From Sindora glabra (taxonomy: Eukaryota > Streptophyta > Magnoliopsida > Fabales > Fabaceae), in assembly GCA_020226215.1 (NCBI GenBank), contig CM035232.1, forward strand, positions 77,618,130 through 77,682,129: a stretch of 64,000 nt of DNA, read 5' to 3'. Each line of letters begins with the position of its first letter. Position 1 is the stretch's first letter. Positions 23,331-38,935 of the stretch are shown here, piece by piece. A program made the position numbers and the translations under genes. The notes beneath the pieces were generated by a model, which saw nothing but the letters and a program-made list of their open reading frames with translations, did no database searches and was not told the DNA's origin.

Positions 23331-25177
23331 AAATGGTATATAACTTTTTCGTTCACCACTTTAGTCAAATAAATAATAAGCGATTTTGGGTTCAATCCTA
23401 TTAGAGTTATGAAATTGTTGGGGGAGATTTTTATGGGTTTTTAATTTGAAGGTATAAGTACAATAATGAAGCATTGGAAAAGGTTATAAGGGTGGATGAT
23501 GCACATCACAACACATTAAAATTAAATTAAATTCATAAAATTCTAGTAAAGGTCAATCAAGTTAAGTTCATGAAGATTAAGCTTTAGTTTACTTCTAATT
23601 TGGTTAGAAAACAAGGGGGATTTTTAATTGTAAGAAAATAAAATTAAAAAGTAAGAATTAATAGTATTATAAATTGAAAACAAAAAATAAAAGTAGAGTT
23701 TACTCATAGCAAGATGAGTTCTAGTTCAAAAGATTGTACATCAATATACCAATTTATCATTGGCCACAAAACATAGATAATGCTTAGTTAACTATTTAGT
23801 TAATGAAAATAACACAGAAATATACAATTATTCACAAATTCCCCTTTTAATGTGATTGAAATTAACAAATCAAAATTAGTTATTTAAATGCAATCCTTAT
23901 TAAGACCTAATCAAACCTATTTGAAATCACAATAGAGTAAAGATGAGAGAAGTTCAATTGAAATAGATTAAATAATCTTGTAACCACATAAACCACAAAG
24001 CCTACCCTCTAATACATCCACCAAATAGATAATTGAATCAATTCATAACTAAAAAAATAACTCAATTAACAACTTCAAGAATAATCAATAAATAATCAAC
24101 TAATGGATCCTTTATATAAAATTATCTAGGCAATCATCAATAAAAGAGATAAATGAATAAAGATTATTAATTAAGCATAAAAGGTGAACAACATGGTCTC
24201 AAAATCAATTAGAAAGAATATAGCAAATTCATTGAACTAGAAGAAAAGAGTTTAGCCACTCATAGCTTGAAAACTAAAAAAATCAAGAGAAGAAAAAATT
24301 TATTTTGCTAATTACTCAATTACCTTTAGTTAGTTATGTTTTATATACCTTATAATTTTGATCAAATAGGTTATAAAAACTTGAGGGTAACTCTTAGCTA
24401 ACTAATGGACTAGACTTTTCATAATTTGGAGGCTTATACCCTAAGTTATAACCTAAACACTAAAACAAGTTCAAAATTGTTTAATTCATAGCATTTTACT
24501 TGGAACTATCTTTCCTCCTTCGAAATGACATCATTTTAGCTCTAAAATCTTAGAAACATGATTTTTTGGGTCTTAGGTAACTTAAAATGTTAAAATTTTG
24601 CAATTGGGGCTCTTGGAACTCAAGTTATGAGCCGAACAATGAGAAAAGATGAAGCCCATTGTACTAGGATAGCACCATTAGATTAGTTTCAAGGCTAAAT
24701 TTGACCTATTAAATGCCTAAATTGGCTTTTCAATGAACTATGAAATTTGTAGAGAATTCTCTTAGCTTTAATCTATATAAAGATCATCTTGAATAGAGGT
24801 TTAGACATCATGTTTTGTTTAAAAACTTGAAACAGTGTCAAATTCCCACAATTAGTCATTATTTTCTATTGAACCCAAAACTCATAAGTTACTTCAAAAT
24901 AAGCCTAAACCCATTAAAATAAGCACAGCCACACCTTAAAAGACCTAAATATAGGAAAAAATAAATATAAAATGTTATGTAAATCATTGGATGAGGAATA
25001 AGCAATTTATGTTTTGATTATGAATAGAGTAAAAGGGCCATGCTTCTTTAACTCATAGAACCTATTGGGCCGCTTTGAAAGCTAATAGGGTAGAGGCTTG
25101 AATAGGCTATGATACTTAAAAGTTTCTTGATATACAAGTATCTACAAGTCTATTTGTCATGACTTATCTTTTGGATA
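23331..25177. other. AT-rich repeat DNA, no gene; possible Athila-type LTR on the minus strand
   Basis: There is no open frame of note. Phrases near 24600-24850 (minus strand) resemble the U3-like part of the putative Athila LTR at 55005-57836 in style and in words such as the cell around 'gtgctatcctagtac'. I did not find matching ends, so this is only a suggestion. Confidence 0.3.
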
Positions 25178-26770
25178 ATGTGACTAGTGTAAAAATACCC
25201 GACTAATATTAATTTATTAGCCAGCTATCCTTACTAGCCTTTAAAACATTTCTAGTTCTTTACTACTTTACTTTACTAAATATAAAAGATAGTTATTTAT
25301 AAAAAGTAGAATTAACTATATGTGTAAGTACTAAAATTTTCTAAAAAAATAAAAAAGTTTACATTCGAATAATATAAGTAGAGAAACTCTTAATTTGACC
25401 CATCCTATTTTCATTTAGGATCTTCTTTAAGATTAAATTCAATAGATATAGAAAATGAAGGATCTAGTATATTAAGAAAATTAGAACTACTAAGTATGTC
25501 CTCTTGTGAAGATTGATAATAAAGATATTTGACTTAGAATTTAGCTTTTTGAGATTTATAGTATAATCAATATGAAGGCTTATCGTTATCATTTGGAATC
25601 TATAATGAAATATAACTTAAAAAGTTTCCTAAGATGAAAAAAAGGTCCATGTATAAATATGAGTCATTCATCAATGATCCTTATTTAGAATCTGTAAATA
25701 AAAAATCAATAACAAAAAAATAAGTATTAAAATACTTAGTGAGTTGCTACTTTTCTTTTTTCTCTAAGGAGTATTCACTATTATAGATCAAGGACATAAA
25801 TATAACAAAATAGAATAATGAACAATTAAAATTTTTTTCATTAATAGTTTATAAAGTTTGTTAGAAAGAATAGCAATAATTAGTACATATATTTCTCTTT
25901 ATATCTACAATCTAACATTATCCACTGCCATCTTAGGCACAAGGCTATCATCCTTATCCTTGCAACCCTTACCACTCATTTCCTTCTCTACAAAGGATGC
26001 ATATCTCTACCAACAAAGTAAATTAAAGATGAGTAATATCAAGATACCAGTCGTAGCATCAATTATTCATTTTATTCATTTCATAGGATATGGTCAAAGT
26101 ACTAACTATGGTATAAAATTTTACTATTCTCATACATATCCAAATCTTATCATCATATGACATTATATCTAAGGTTGATACATAACCTTGCTATTTAAAA
26201 TAATGATAACACTTAACCCCTTTGAATAGCTAGCAATCCTGTAACTCCCTTACTTATCAACACCTTAACCCTCATTAAGTAGGTAATTAACGCATACTAC
26301 TTTGCCTTCTATTCCAAACTACTTGGGATATCTCAAGCTTGCGTATTTCATACAACATGATTAAAAGTCATATAATTATACAAAAGAGTTCAATTTACAA
26401 TTCGTACATCCATTATGTACAATATCACTAACTATATAGACATATTCTTGTTTTTATCACATTTACAACCTCAAAACATCATTGACCTTTGTCATGAGAG
26501 CCTTTGGAAGCATCACCTGGAATGGTTAGTAACAATACAGAAAACATAAGAAACAAAGTTTCCCAGTAGCTAGCTATTGCTATAACAACATATCAAGCCA
26601 TTCCAGATCCTTAAGCAAATAAATCAAATGTTTCAAAATCAAGTAATCATTTATCATCATGTTCAATACCATGCCATTGTAAGAAACATGCACAGCATAC
26701 AGCAATCATCAAGCTCATTCAAGGACTTATCTCAATATCTAGATGGCCATCACAAATAATCGTACCTAGG

Positions 26771-26945
26771 CCTATATACAGCATCACGCTGTCTTCCCGG
26801 AGTACTCGGGCCAAAGGCCTAACATACAGCATCACGCTGTCTTCCCGAGGTATCGGGCCATAGGTACCGCACACTTGTCATCCCCGGGGAACTCGAGCCA
26901 TAGGCCTAACACAGTATCACACTGTCTTCCCGGGTTGTGCGCACA
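26771..26945. repeat. ~47-bp tandem repeat inside the solo LTR, about four units
   Basis: Units contain 'acagcatcacgctgtcttcc' followed by a GC-rich 'cgggcca' part. The third unit is shortened and carries 'ccccgggg'. The same repeat occurs with fewer units near 370-500 on the other strand. Confidence 0.85.
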
Positions 26946-27348
26946 ACAAAATTTCATACACATTCCATACAATGGCATAAAATTCATAAAATCATGTAAA
27001 TAAAAAACAAAGCTTAAGGATAAAGCTAGCTACCTTCCACAAGCTTCCAACGTGATGTTCCATTTGCTCTCACTTAAAAACTCCTTTATACTTCCTCTTG
27101 CCTTTGCAAGTTGGCAAGTTGTCACTTTTTAGTCTATACAAATACACATCATAGCTTATATTAGAACATTATCACTTTCCTAATCCTCATGTATTCTTTA
27201 CTTTTTCCACTTAATTAAATGCATACTTAGATACTCTACACTTTGCTTTCAAGCTTTAAAATGACACATATGAACATTAGAAAAGGATCCAAAGGTAAAA
27301 CCATACAAATCCTGAAGAAATCAAGCCAAAAAGTTCACTTGGAAAAGT

Positions 27349-27584
27349 ACACGGGGGTCCCATACCCCGTGTTCAAGGCCGTGTTTCTCACTGGATGGCT
27401 TCGAGCTTCACTGGATTATTCACAGAGAAGTACACGGGGGTAAACACGGGCAGTGTTTTACCCCATGTACTTTACTGCCCTTCAGTCCTGAATTAAACAC
27501 GGGGAGTGTTGCACCCCGTGTAGCACACTGATCAACTTCGACGAGGAACACGAGGTACAATACGGGCCGTGTTCTACCCCATGT
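27349..27584. repeat. Cluster of GC-rich hairpins in the solo LTR
   Basis: Four successive inverted repeats share the half-site ACACGGGG / CCCCGTGT. They lie at 27349-27372, 27431-27469, 27497-27521 (perfect 8-bp arms, 9-nt loop) and 27546-27584 (imperfect). Spacers differ. This is a GC-rich island in AT-rich DNA. Confidence 0.8.
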
Positions 27585-30500
27585 ACCTTGCTGATCCTAC
27601 GAAAACACATTAAACACTAAAACTCCTTCCTTCCTTCTTTTCCATTTCATGGTTTTGGCTTCTAAAAAAGAAAAATACACACAAACATTTTCATAACTTC
27701 AAAGTTTCATCTTCCATAGGCTTCATCATTCATAAAACTTATTCTAACTTCACCAACTTAGCCAAGTTCTAAACATATCATGCCCATACTACACATGCAC
27801 CATTATACCTCTAAAACCCAGGTGTGTAATCATGGTTTCTTGTTGTTTTTACACCAAACCAAAGCCATAAATCAACACTACAACATCTAAAACACCATCA
27901 AACATGTTCAAATCATCCTAAACTCCATGTTCAATCACCCTTGGCTACATCAACCTCAAGATTTCAAGAAACTAAGAAGAGTACATCAAAGAGCTCTTAG
28001 AGGAGATCATTTTTACCTCTTGGTGCAACTTGAGAATCCTCACTTGGAGCTCCCCAAACTTGATCAAACTTGGGCTTTTCTTCAATCTAGGGACATCAAT
28101 AGATAGAGCTTGATGAGAGGAGCAATTTTTCCTTCTACACCTTAGCTTGAATCTTGGTATTTTGGGGTGAAAAACTCAAAAGAAACTTTCTCTCTCTTCC
28201 TTCTCTCTCTCACACGTCCAGCTTGCTTTTATGGAGGATTTTCTGCAGCTTTTTGGAGAATGGAGAAGGTAGTAGAGTTTTCATGAAGCTTTAGGGGTAT
28301 TTTGGTCATTTTGAGATTTCCAAGGGTATTTTAGTCCTTTTTTCACCAAAAGTAAGGCTATTCTTGCCCTTAATTTTCTAACAATGACACTTGTCATAAA
28401 TCTATTGGTCACACTATTTAAAATCACATGTTGCACCCCAAAATCTTGGTTATTCATATTAAATCCCACAGCTTTAATTATTTACATTTTAAACCACACT
28501 CGATTTTGCACTATTGCAAATTAGTCCATAGGGTTTCTGTCTGTTTAAAATTCCTTACACTGTCAGACTTAGACAGCTTCCCTTTTTAGGGTTTTCTAAC
28601 CTCCTCTGATCATTCATACTATTTAGGGAAATTAATTCTTTCCCTACTATCCCTTTTTCCTTCAAAATTTTGTTTACCTTACGCTTAAGTTCCTTCGACT
28701 TAAAAATTCACCCACCAGACTAATTCAATCATGCTCTTCATTTCTACAGCCTCAGAATTTAGAGATTCAAACAATAGAATTAAAAATTCAGGACATTACA
28801 AATCCAAACATCAATGATTACTTCACACATTTCAATGTCTTATATCATTTCTTAACAAAAATATTCAAAATTTAACTTGTTGTGTAACATAAAAGATTTC
28901 TATAATTTGGTGCCTTTATAAGTTGCCAAACTAATTTAATTTTTTACTAAAATTTTATTTAATTCTTATAGTATATTAATAAATATCAAAAATAAATTTT
29001 TCTTCTAATTTAATCATTCTCAAGTACTGTTCACTCAATACCAAAATTATAGAAATCAAAACAGGATAGTATAAGAGTAATTACAATACAGGCTTTTTTT
29101 CAATATCTAAACCATTTCTACTCATTACCATATTTTAATCCAGCATCCTTAAAATTTAAATGATGAATAAGATAAGTTATTTCACAAAAATTTCATATGG
29201 TTATTGATCATACAGAACTAAAATCTCAGAATTGCTAATTTTAGGCAATTTTAGAGTTACTATAGAAAAAGAGCCTTTTTTACATTCAAATTAAATCCAA
29301 TTACTATCAATTTTTTATACAAGGTTGCTAACATGTTAATAATAAAATAACATTAATTATTTTTATTTTTATCAATCAACTTATGGTAGAAATAGTAGCA
29401 TACAAAATCTAGAATTTTGTTTTAAGCTAATGCAATTAATGTTCATTCAATTGCACTTTTCATCACTCTAAAATACTCTAAAATTTCCCAAAAATTTCCA
29501 ATTTTCTCCACATGTATATTTTTAATATGATTTTACCAAAAATTAAAATTTAAAAAATTTCTAATCTTAAATTCCGAAGAGAAATAGAAACATATAATTG
29601 AACTTTCTTAACAAAATTCTATTGCTACATTTTTCCTATGGTTATATCTCAAGGAAAAACTAAAGGAATTATCTCTTACTCATATTAACACAAAAATAAC
29701 AATATCATATCCTCATTTTAACATTTATACAATTTAAAATCAAGTCATACAACACCACAACTCATTTAATATCTATAATGATAAATACCATTAAGTTTCT
29801 TCATCTTTCATTGAAAATTAAATATAATAAGGGATAGTTGTCACTCACCTTAATTTCTTAACTCTTTAGCTTTCAAAAACTTCTTAGAACAACAAAAGAA
29901 TAATCTCACTAAAAAAACTAAATTTTAGAAATTTTGAATGGAAGATTTCCTTAAAAACTTGAAGAGAAAGAAAGAACACCCAAGTTACATTACAAGCATT
30001 AGATGAAATCTCTTTAAAAGCCTTTTAGAGATTATTAGAAGTTGAAATCTCTACTAAAGAGAACCTTAAAGAGTCACAATTTTGGCTAGGAAGAGGAGAA
30101 AAAAAAGTGTGAAAATTTGATCCCAAAGCCTTATATATCTAAGTCTAAAATTTTCTTTCATAAATACCCATTTTTCTCTTTTTATTTTTCATAAAATTTT
30201 GATGATGATGGAGTAGCACATGGAGCACATTTTTTTTGCTTAAAATTAGAATATTTTCTTATTAAATTCAGTAAAATAAAATGCCTAGAAACATTTGCTA
30301 ACAAGTGTCCTTAATTTTTCACTTTTTCACTAAAATGCTATAAGTTTCTCTTATAAGATTAGGCCTTTTGGGTATCTTTTTTTTAGGTTTTAAAATCATA
30401 TATGGCCTTAGAAAAGTTAGGTTAAGTTAGTACAAGCAAGTCAAAATGCTTTATTTCAATTTCAGGATTAATCTCTAGATTTTCGTACTATCTAAGTTGA

Positions 30501-30760
30501 TTTTGCATTAATTGGGCCGCTAATTTCCTATTAGGCTTTCATATAATTTTTCCAAACTTAGTATTAGAATTTTTATGATATTTTGATCCATACTAATACT
30601 TAATACAATTTCTATAAAAAATTTCTAGCTAGGTAAACCCTTATATTATCTTTATGATTTACCTAAACTTTATCTGATTACATTACTAAATTTCAGTTAA
30701 GGTGGTTTCTATTCAAAATTTCATTTTAAATTTTCTTGCTCTATTGAGGTTTTATAATAT

Positions 30761-31593
30761 TGCCTTTTCTTATCATTTTTTATACCTTGTTTTTCTTCTC
30801 TTAATAGGAGTATTTATTAATGGTCAATTGGTTAATGTGGATACATGGTTTAAGAATAATGATTTTTGGTATGGAAAAGCCAAACTAATAAGGAATCTAG
30901 GGGACAAAAAGTATATTATAATACAATAGTAGTAGGTGTCCTTAATGGCAACAATAGTGATGGCATGTAGAGCTACTGGCGATAATAGTAATGGTGGTTT
31001 TATAACAAGATAACTAGATGATTCGCTAAATAACAACTATGTATCTATTAAAGTTAAGGTTAAGTTGTTGGTTTATTAGATATAAGAGCCCTTTCATTTG
31101 CCATAATCCAAAAGGCCCTTATCTCAATCCATCCAAGCCACATAATCCAAGTATTTCCAAAAGATTAGGAAAGAGTTTTTACTTTATTTTCGTTAACCAA
31201 AACTATCCTTGCCTTTAGATTAGATGACTACCAATTTGATTTTTAGCCTCCATAAGATCCTATATATTTAGATTCCCATAACAAAGGTGATACTTGGGAC
31301 AAAATAGATAGTCGTTTTTAGGCATTAAGTATGGATGGGGAGAATAGATTATTTTTTGCAAACTCCTTCATACATCTAATGGTCCAAGATGGATCCTTTA
31401 ACCTATTTTGAATCCTTGATTGATATGGAGTCTTTTAAGATCTTTTTAAATATGATATCTTTAGACATTTTATTCCTTTTATTAAGATAAAGGTAGAGGT
31501 AGGTCTTTTGGCCTATTTTGAATCCTTTTTTAAAGTGGAGTATTTTAACTTCATAATATCTCTTTAGAGGCAAGTGACCCAATTTTTGGCATC
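30761..31593. other. Spacer between LTR-like copies A and B, no gene
   Basis: The open frames 30702-30929 and 30824-31036 overlap on opposite strands and carry no recognisable motif. From about 31380 the sequence becomes a degenerate repeat with 'ccttt...ggcctattttgaatcc' words. Confidence 0.5.
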
Positions 31594-34950
<3,357 letters not shown>

Positions 34951-34959
34951 ATATTTTAT

Positions 34960-35330
34960 GCCTTCTATGGAGATAATGGTTAGATCCCTTCAGAAATGTA
35001 GCCTTTTGACTCCTTATGGCCTTTTTTAAAGATAACCTCCTTAGAGGTGAGACCTTATGGTCCTTTATATATTTATTTTTGGAGTTGCCCTTTTCAAATG
35101 CAAGATCTTTTGATCCCATATGAATTATTTAGAGAAGATGGTATTTTGACTTGTTTCATATTTCTTTTAAGATAAAGTGACCTTTTGGTTACTTTAAGCC
35201 TTTTTTAGGTGTCTTTTAGAAGTTTAGGCCTTTGCTAAAGTGGCCACTTTGGTCTTTCAAAATAATGTATTTTATGTTTTTCTTATAGAAAATTATTTGT
35301 GAAGACTTAATCTTTTTTGGTACTTTAATA
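34960..35330. repeat. Degenerate short-period repeat between head-to-head copies B and C
   Basis: Words of the type 'ccttttggtcctttt' recur about every 40-60 bp over the whole spacer. A similar tract lies at 31380-31580 beyond the other end of copy B. No gene. Confidence 0.5.
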
Positions 35331-35339
35331 TCCAAAGAA

Positions 35340-37291
35340 ATATTATAGAGAAATTCAAATAGGAAATCCCCTCAATTAGAAACTCAGTAAAGTAATCGGG
35401 AAAGAAATTTAGACATACACCTAACTAGAATTTTTATGAGAATTTTATTGGGCATTAGTATGGGTCAAAATATGTTTAAAAACCTAAAACTAAGTTTGGG
35501 AATTTTTAAAAAAAGGCCCAATATAATTTTAGATTTAGGTGGGCCAAAAATTAAGAAAATGGGCTTAAAATTGGTATAACTTAAGTTGGCTCATTTTGAA
35601 TGATTTTGGGCTACTTTACCCTAATTTTTAGAGGCCTAAATCTTGTTTTTTAAGGCCAAAAAATGTGGGCACAAGTTTCTAAAAGAAGCCAATGACCTAA
35701 GTGGAAAAAAATGAAAAATTAGGGGCATTTTTGTTAAGAATTTCTTTAGAAATTTCTAAAATTATTTCATTTACAAAAAATTTGATAAAAATCTTATATT
35801 TCTAACTAATAAAGAGTACACCATGGGTACTTAAAAATTATCCTATGAATTTTTATTTAAAACAAAAATTTAGGATTTTCTAAATGGTCATTTGATACTA
35901 TTTTGACTTAAATTCTTTTAAAATATTTTTAGCCATTTTTCCTATCCTTTTTCACTATTCTCTTGCACAAGTAGCTGTGTCTTCCTCCTCTTCTTGCTAG
36001 GATTTTGTATTCAATTTTCTTGCACAAAAAATTTTCTAAGAGCTTTCCCCATAAAAGCCTTGAAGGTAAACATGCTTTCTTCTTTTCCTCATATTTTTAT
36101 GAGAAATTCTTCTTTAAAATTTATAAAATAGTGTTTATTATTTTGATAGCATTTTAGTTGTCCTTAGTAAGTATCAATCATATTAGGAGATTTAAAAATC
36201 TAAGGTGAGTGGCAACTATCCCTTTTTTTTTTAAATTTTCCCATAGAAAGTGATGAATATTGTAATTTATGATGATATTGTTGTAATTTTTGTGTGTGGT
36301 TATGGATGGAGACATGGTTTTGATTTTATGCCCCTTGAATGTTGTTTCATGATTTTAGGATGTTATTGGGTTAATAAAATTAGTGGAAGGAATTCCTTTA
36401 GAATATATTGAAAGATGATCCTAAGGATTTATTAGGAGGTTATAAAAATTTAGAGGGTAATAATGGATACCTTATTGTAGAAGGGGTTACAAATTGTTAA
36501 AAATTCAATTATTATTATCTTTATATTTTTAATAGTGTTAGAATTAGTGTGGAAATTTTTGAAAAATTTTACAAAAGCGAAAAGTGAATGTTCATAAGCC
36601 TAGGAAAAATAAAGCTAAAAAATAGGATATTGGCAATTTTACTTCTACTATTAAACCATATGATTGAGAAAAATTATGAAAATTGGTTCCTTAACCTTCC
36701 ATATGTTAGGAAATTGATGACCAAATTTAGTGGTGTTTGAAGTTCATTTATTTATCCAATAAATTTTTTTATTTTAAGTATTCTAATGCAGTCCTAATTC
36801 TAGACCCTCATGAAAATAGTATTATTTGACCATCTAAATGATGAAAATTTTGAGATATAATTGATATTCTACAATTATTAGCATGTTGGTAGGCTTGTGT
36901 AAAGGTTTGATGATTTATGGAAGTGCTTTGAATATTGAAAAGGCTCTTCTATTATATGACACTCCATGTAGGCCCTATTTTAAAAGTATGCTTTCACCTT
37001 TGCATGAATAGTACCAAGGATCCATAATTATGTAAGATAATTGACCTTTGATGATTTGTAATGGATTAATAAGGGTTCAAGAGTCTTAAAAAAAATTTTG
37101 GTGAAAGTTTAAATGAGTTTGAGCAATGAAAAAGGAGTTTATTCATGAATACCCCTTTATAGCCTAATAAGGCTTTTGGGTTAGTGAAATATGTTTTGAA
37201 TTAATATTATACACTTGATATTCAAATTTTCTTTAGTATTAAGACATTCATAAGTTGTATTTATTGTTAGAAAATTTGATAAAACACTTAT
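35340..37291 (+). repeat. Old LTR-like repeat, copy C, first part, inverted relative to A and B
   Basis: It matches the reverse complement of copy A: 35450-35500 against 30560-30600 ('attagtatgggtcaaaata'), and the 'aggtgagtggcaactatccc' segment at 36202 against 29831-29853. It is interrupted at 37291 by the copia element. No coding frame. Confidence 0.6.
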
Positions 37292-38298
37292 TGTTAGTGT
37301 GTCCTAGGAACTAATCATATAGATGATTGAAATAATAAACAATGTATTATATTTTATTTCAGGCAATGTAATTATTATATTTTATTTTTAATTTTGTGTA
37401 ATTTATAACTTAATATAATAATTATCCCTGGAATAATTTTACTATTCCTAAAATGCCCCTAGTCAAGTATTATTACGAAAGGAATAGTAATAGTACATCG
37501 AGATTAGCATGTATACTGACTGATGATTATGAATTATAGATATGTGATATCAAGTCAATACATGAGTACATTGTTAGTGAACAGATGTACTAGACTGACT
37601 CAATATGAGAATACTGCATGGATAAGACTTGTGTCATTAGTAGTTCTCATATGGTCACAATTGCATATAATCCCTACATGAGGAGTTACTCACTTTGATG
37701 TCGTCCTATGTCACTTTTAATCAGGATAACAAGTAGGGCGTTAATTGGGTGTGTCACAAATCATGAAGAGGGAAGTGAATGATGTAAATAAAATTGTTAC
37801 TCTTATAAAAAAGAGGTATATCCTTAGGCTCCTTGATTGAGTAAGACTTAGAAATGCATGGTCATGCTCAAATGGATTAATATGTGATATTGATCATTTA
37901 TTTTGAAATCTACTCAAAATCAAGAAATATAAATTGAACTTTGACGAGGATGACATTCTCCATACCTCCAGTTCAATTTGGATATTATTATAAAAGGGAT
38001 TATGATGCAAAACATTAATCATGTATTAGGTGGATGTCGAATCATAGACATTCTTACTATTTGAGTGGTAGTGATGTATTACTAGATACTACTCACTGTC
38101 TATGGCTCAATAATGAGTCATTGTCAACATAGTAAGAACCTACAGGGTCACACAAAAGGAGTAGGAATAAGACAATAATTAATTGGACTTTAATTATATT
38201 AATATCCATTTAATTGGACTTATTTTTGTGCATATATATATTATTAAATAATAATATATTTTTCACATAATAAATATAATTATTATTATGTGATATTA

Positions 38299-38321
38299 TT
38301 TGATATTAAAGTAATATCAAA
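38299..38321. repeat. Perfect palindrome in copia U3
   Basis: Arms TTTGATATT and AATATCAAA around a 5-nt loop. The same palindrome is intact at 46038-46060 and at 18198-18220, and imperfect in the diverged solo LTR near 8616-8640. A second perfect 20-bp palindrome lies at 38433-38452. Confidence 0.85.
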
Positions 38322-38574
38322 TATTTACGTTATCAGATATTAGATAAATATATTATGAGATAATAATATTTTGATATTTGATAATTATATGCAATTATCT
38401 AATATAAGATATTTATATTATGAGATAATATTATTATCTAATATTAGATAATTAATAGATAAGTCCTATCTCTCCTCATTATCTCTAGGATAAGGATAAG
38501 ATGAGTTGTTAAGTGTGATTAGGATTTTAGAAGCATTATCCTAGTAGGACTAGGATTGTGGCTTGCTTAAGTTC

Positions 38575-38581
38575 TATAAAA
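38575..38581 (+). promoter_or_regulatory. TATA box of the 5' copia LTR
   Basis: TATAAAA in the context 'gttctataaaag'. The same site is at 46314-46320 in the 3' LTR and in both solo LTRs. Confidence 0.75.
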
Positions 38582-38923
38582 GAAGACTTGAGGACAACAC
38601 TTTTAATACACGCTCATAACTTCCACAAAACCCTAAATCACTCCAAAAACATCCAATGCTAAATCCTAGAAAGAAAAACGCATCCTAGCAAATTCGTGGA
38701 AGGAAGGTGAGCGGTTGTTGTTCACTCTGTGTGGATACTGTAGAGACGCCATACCTTCCGGCCGGTATTTGATTCATCTGCTCTCAAGTTTTGATCAGTA
38801 GAAACATGAGTGCCCAATAGGTAAAACCCTAATAATTAATTTATACTTTTTGCATGGATCTTAGGTAGAATTCAGATTAAATTTTGAATTTTTGTTGCAT
38901 GTGATAATCCGAATTCCCAATAG

Positions 38924-38935
38924 TGGTATTAGAGC
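38924..38935 (+). promoter_or_regulatory. Primer-binding site for initiator-Met tRNA
   Basis: TGGTATTAGAGC lies one base after the LTR. It differs by one transition from the common copia site TGGTATCAGAGC, complementary to the 3' end of plant initiator-Met tRNA. Confidence 0.9.

Larger units (their letters stand above)
26240..28800 (-). mobile_element. Solo LTR, gypsy-type, 2561 bp, with perfect 5-bp target duplication
   Basis: On the plus strand it runs from TGTAACTCCCTTAC to CAGGACATTACA, giving TG...CA ends on both strands. It is flanked by aatcc at 26235-26239 and at 28801-28805. It interrupts copy A. The text of 1-1700 is a second, opposite-strand copy of its 3' part. Inside are two tandem blocks, a ~47-bp repeat at 26771-26945 and a hairpin cluster at 27349-27584. 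The minus strand carries the element's own orientation. No coding capacity; ORFs 27243-27443 and 28281-28469 are spurious. Confidence 0.93.
25178..30760 (-). repeat. Old LTR-like repeat, copy A, split by a solo LTR
   Basis: Its two parts (25178-26239 and 28801-30760) are collinear with 31594-34950. Paired landmarks include 'gtgtaaa' starts at 25187/31601 and the 'ctttacaaaggatg' site near 25986/32289. Two more are the 'gggatagttgtcactcacc' segment at 29831 with its weaker match at 33682, and the 'ccatactaatac' region near 30588/34780. On the minus strand a TATA-like box lies near 30140. No coding frame. The open frames 25858-26160 and 30702-30929 fall in repeat text and show no family motif. 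Confidence 0.65.
37292..38922 (+). repeat. 5' LTR of the copia element
   Basis: It starts TGTTAGTGTGTCC and ends CCCAATA (CA decayed to TA by one transition). Length is 1631 bp. It has an AT-rich palindromic U3 at about 38230-38460, a TATA box at 38575-38581, and a transcribed leader ending before the primer site at 38924. Confidence 0.93.

Noticed and set aside
25858..26160. 100-codon frame as a gene
   Set aside because: It lies in LTR-like copy A; copy B has the same text without a matching open frame.
26771..27584. Regular repeats as a CRISPR-like array
   Set aside because: Units adjoin without unique spacers, lie inside an LTR, and the window is plant DNA.
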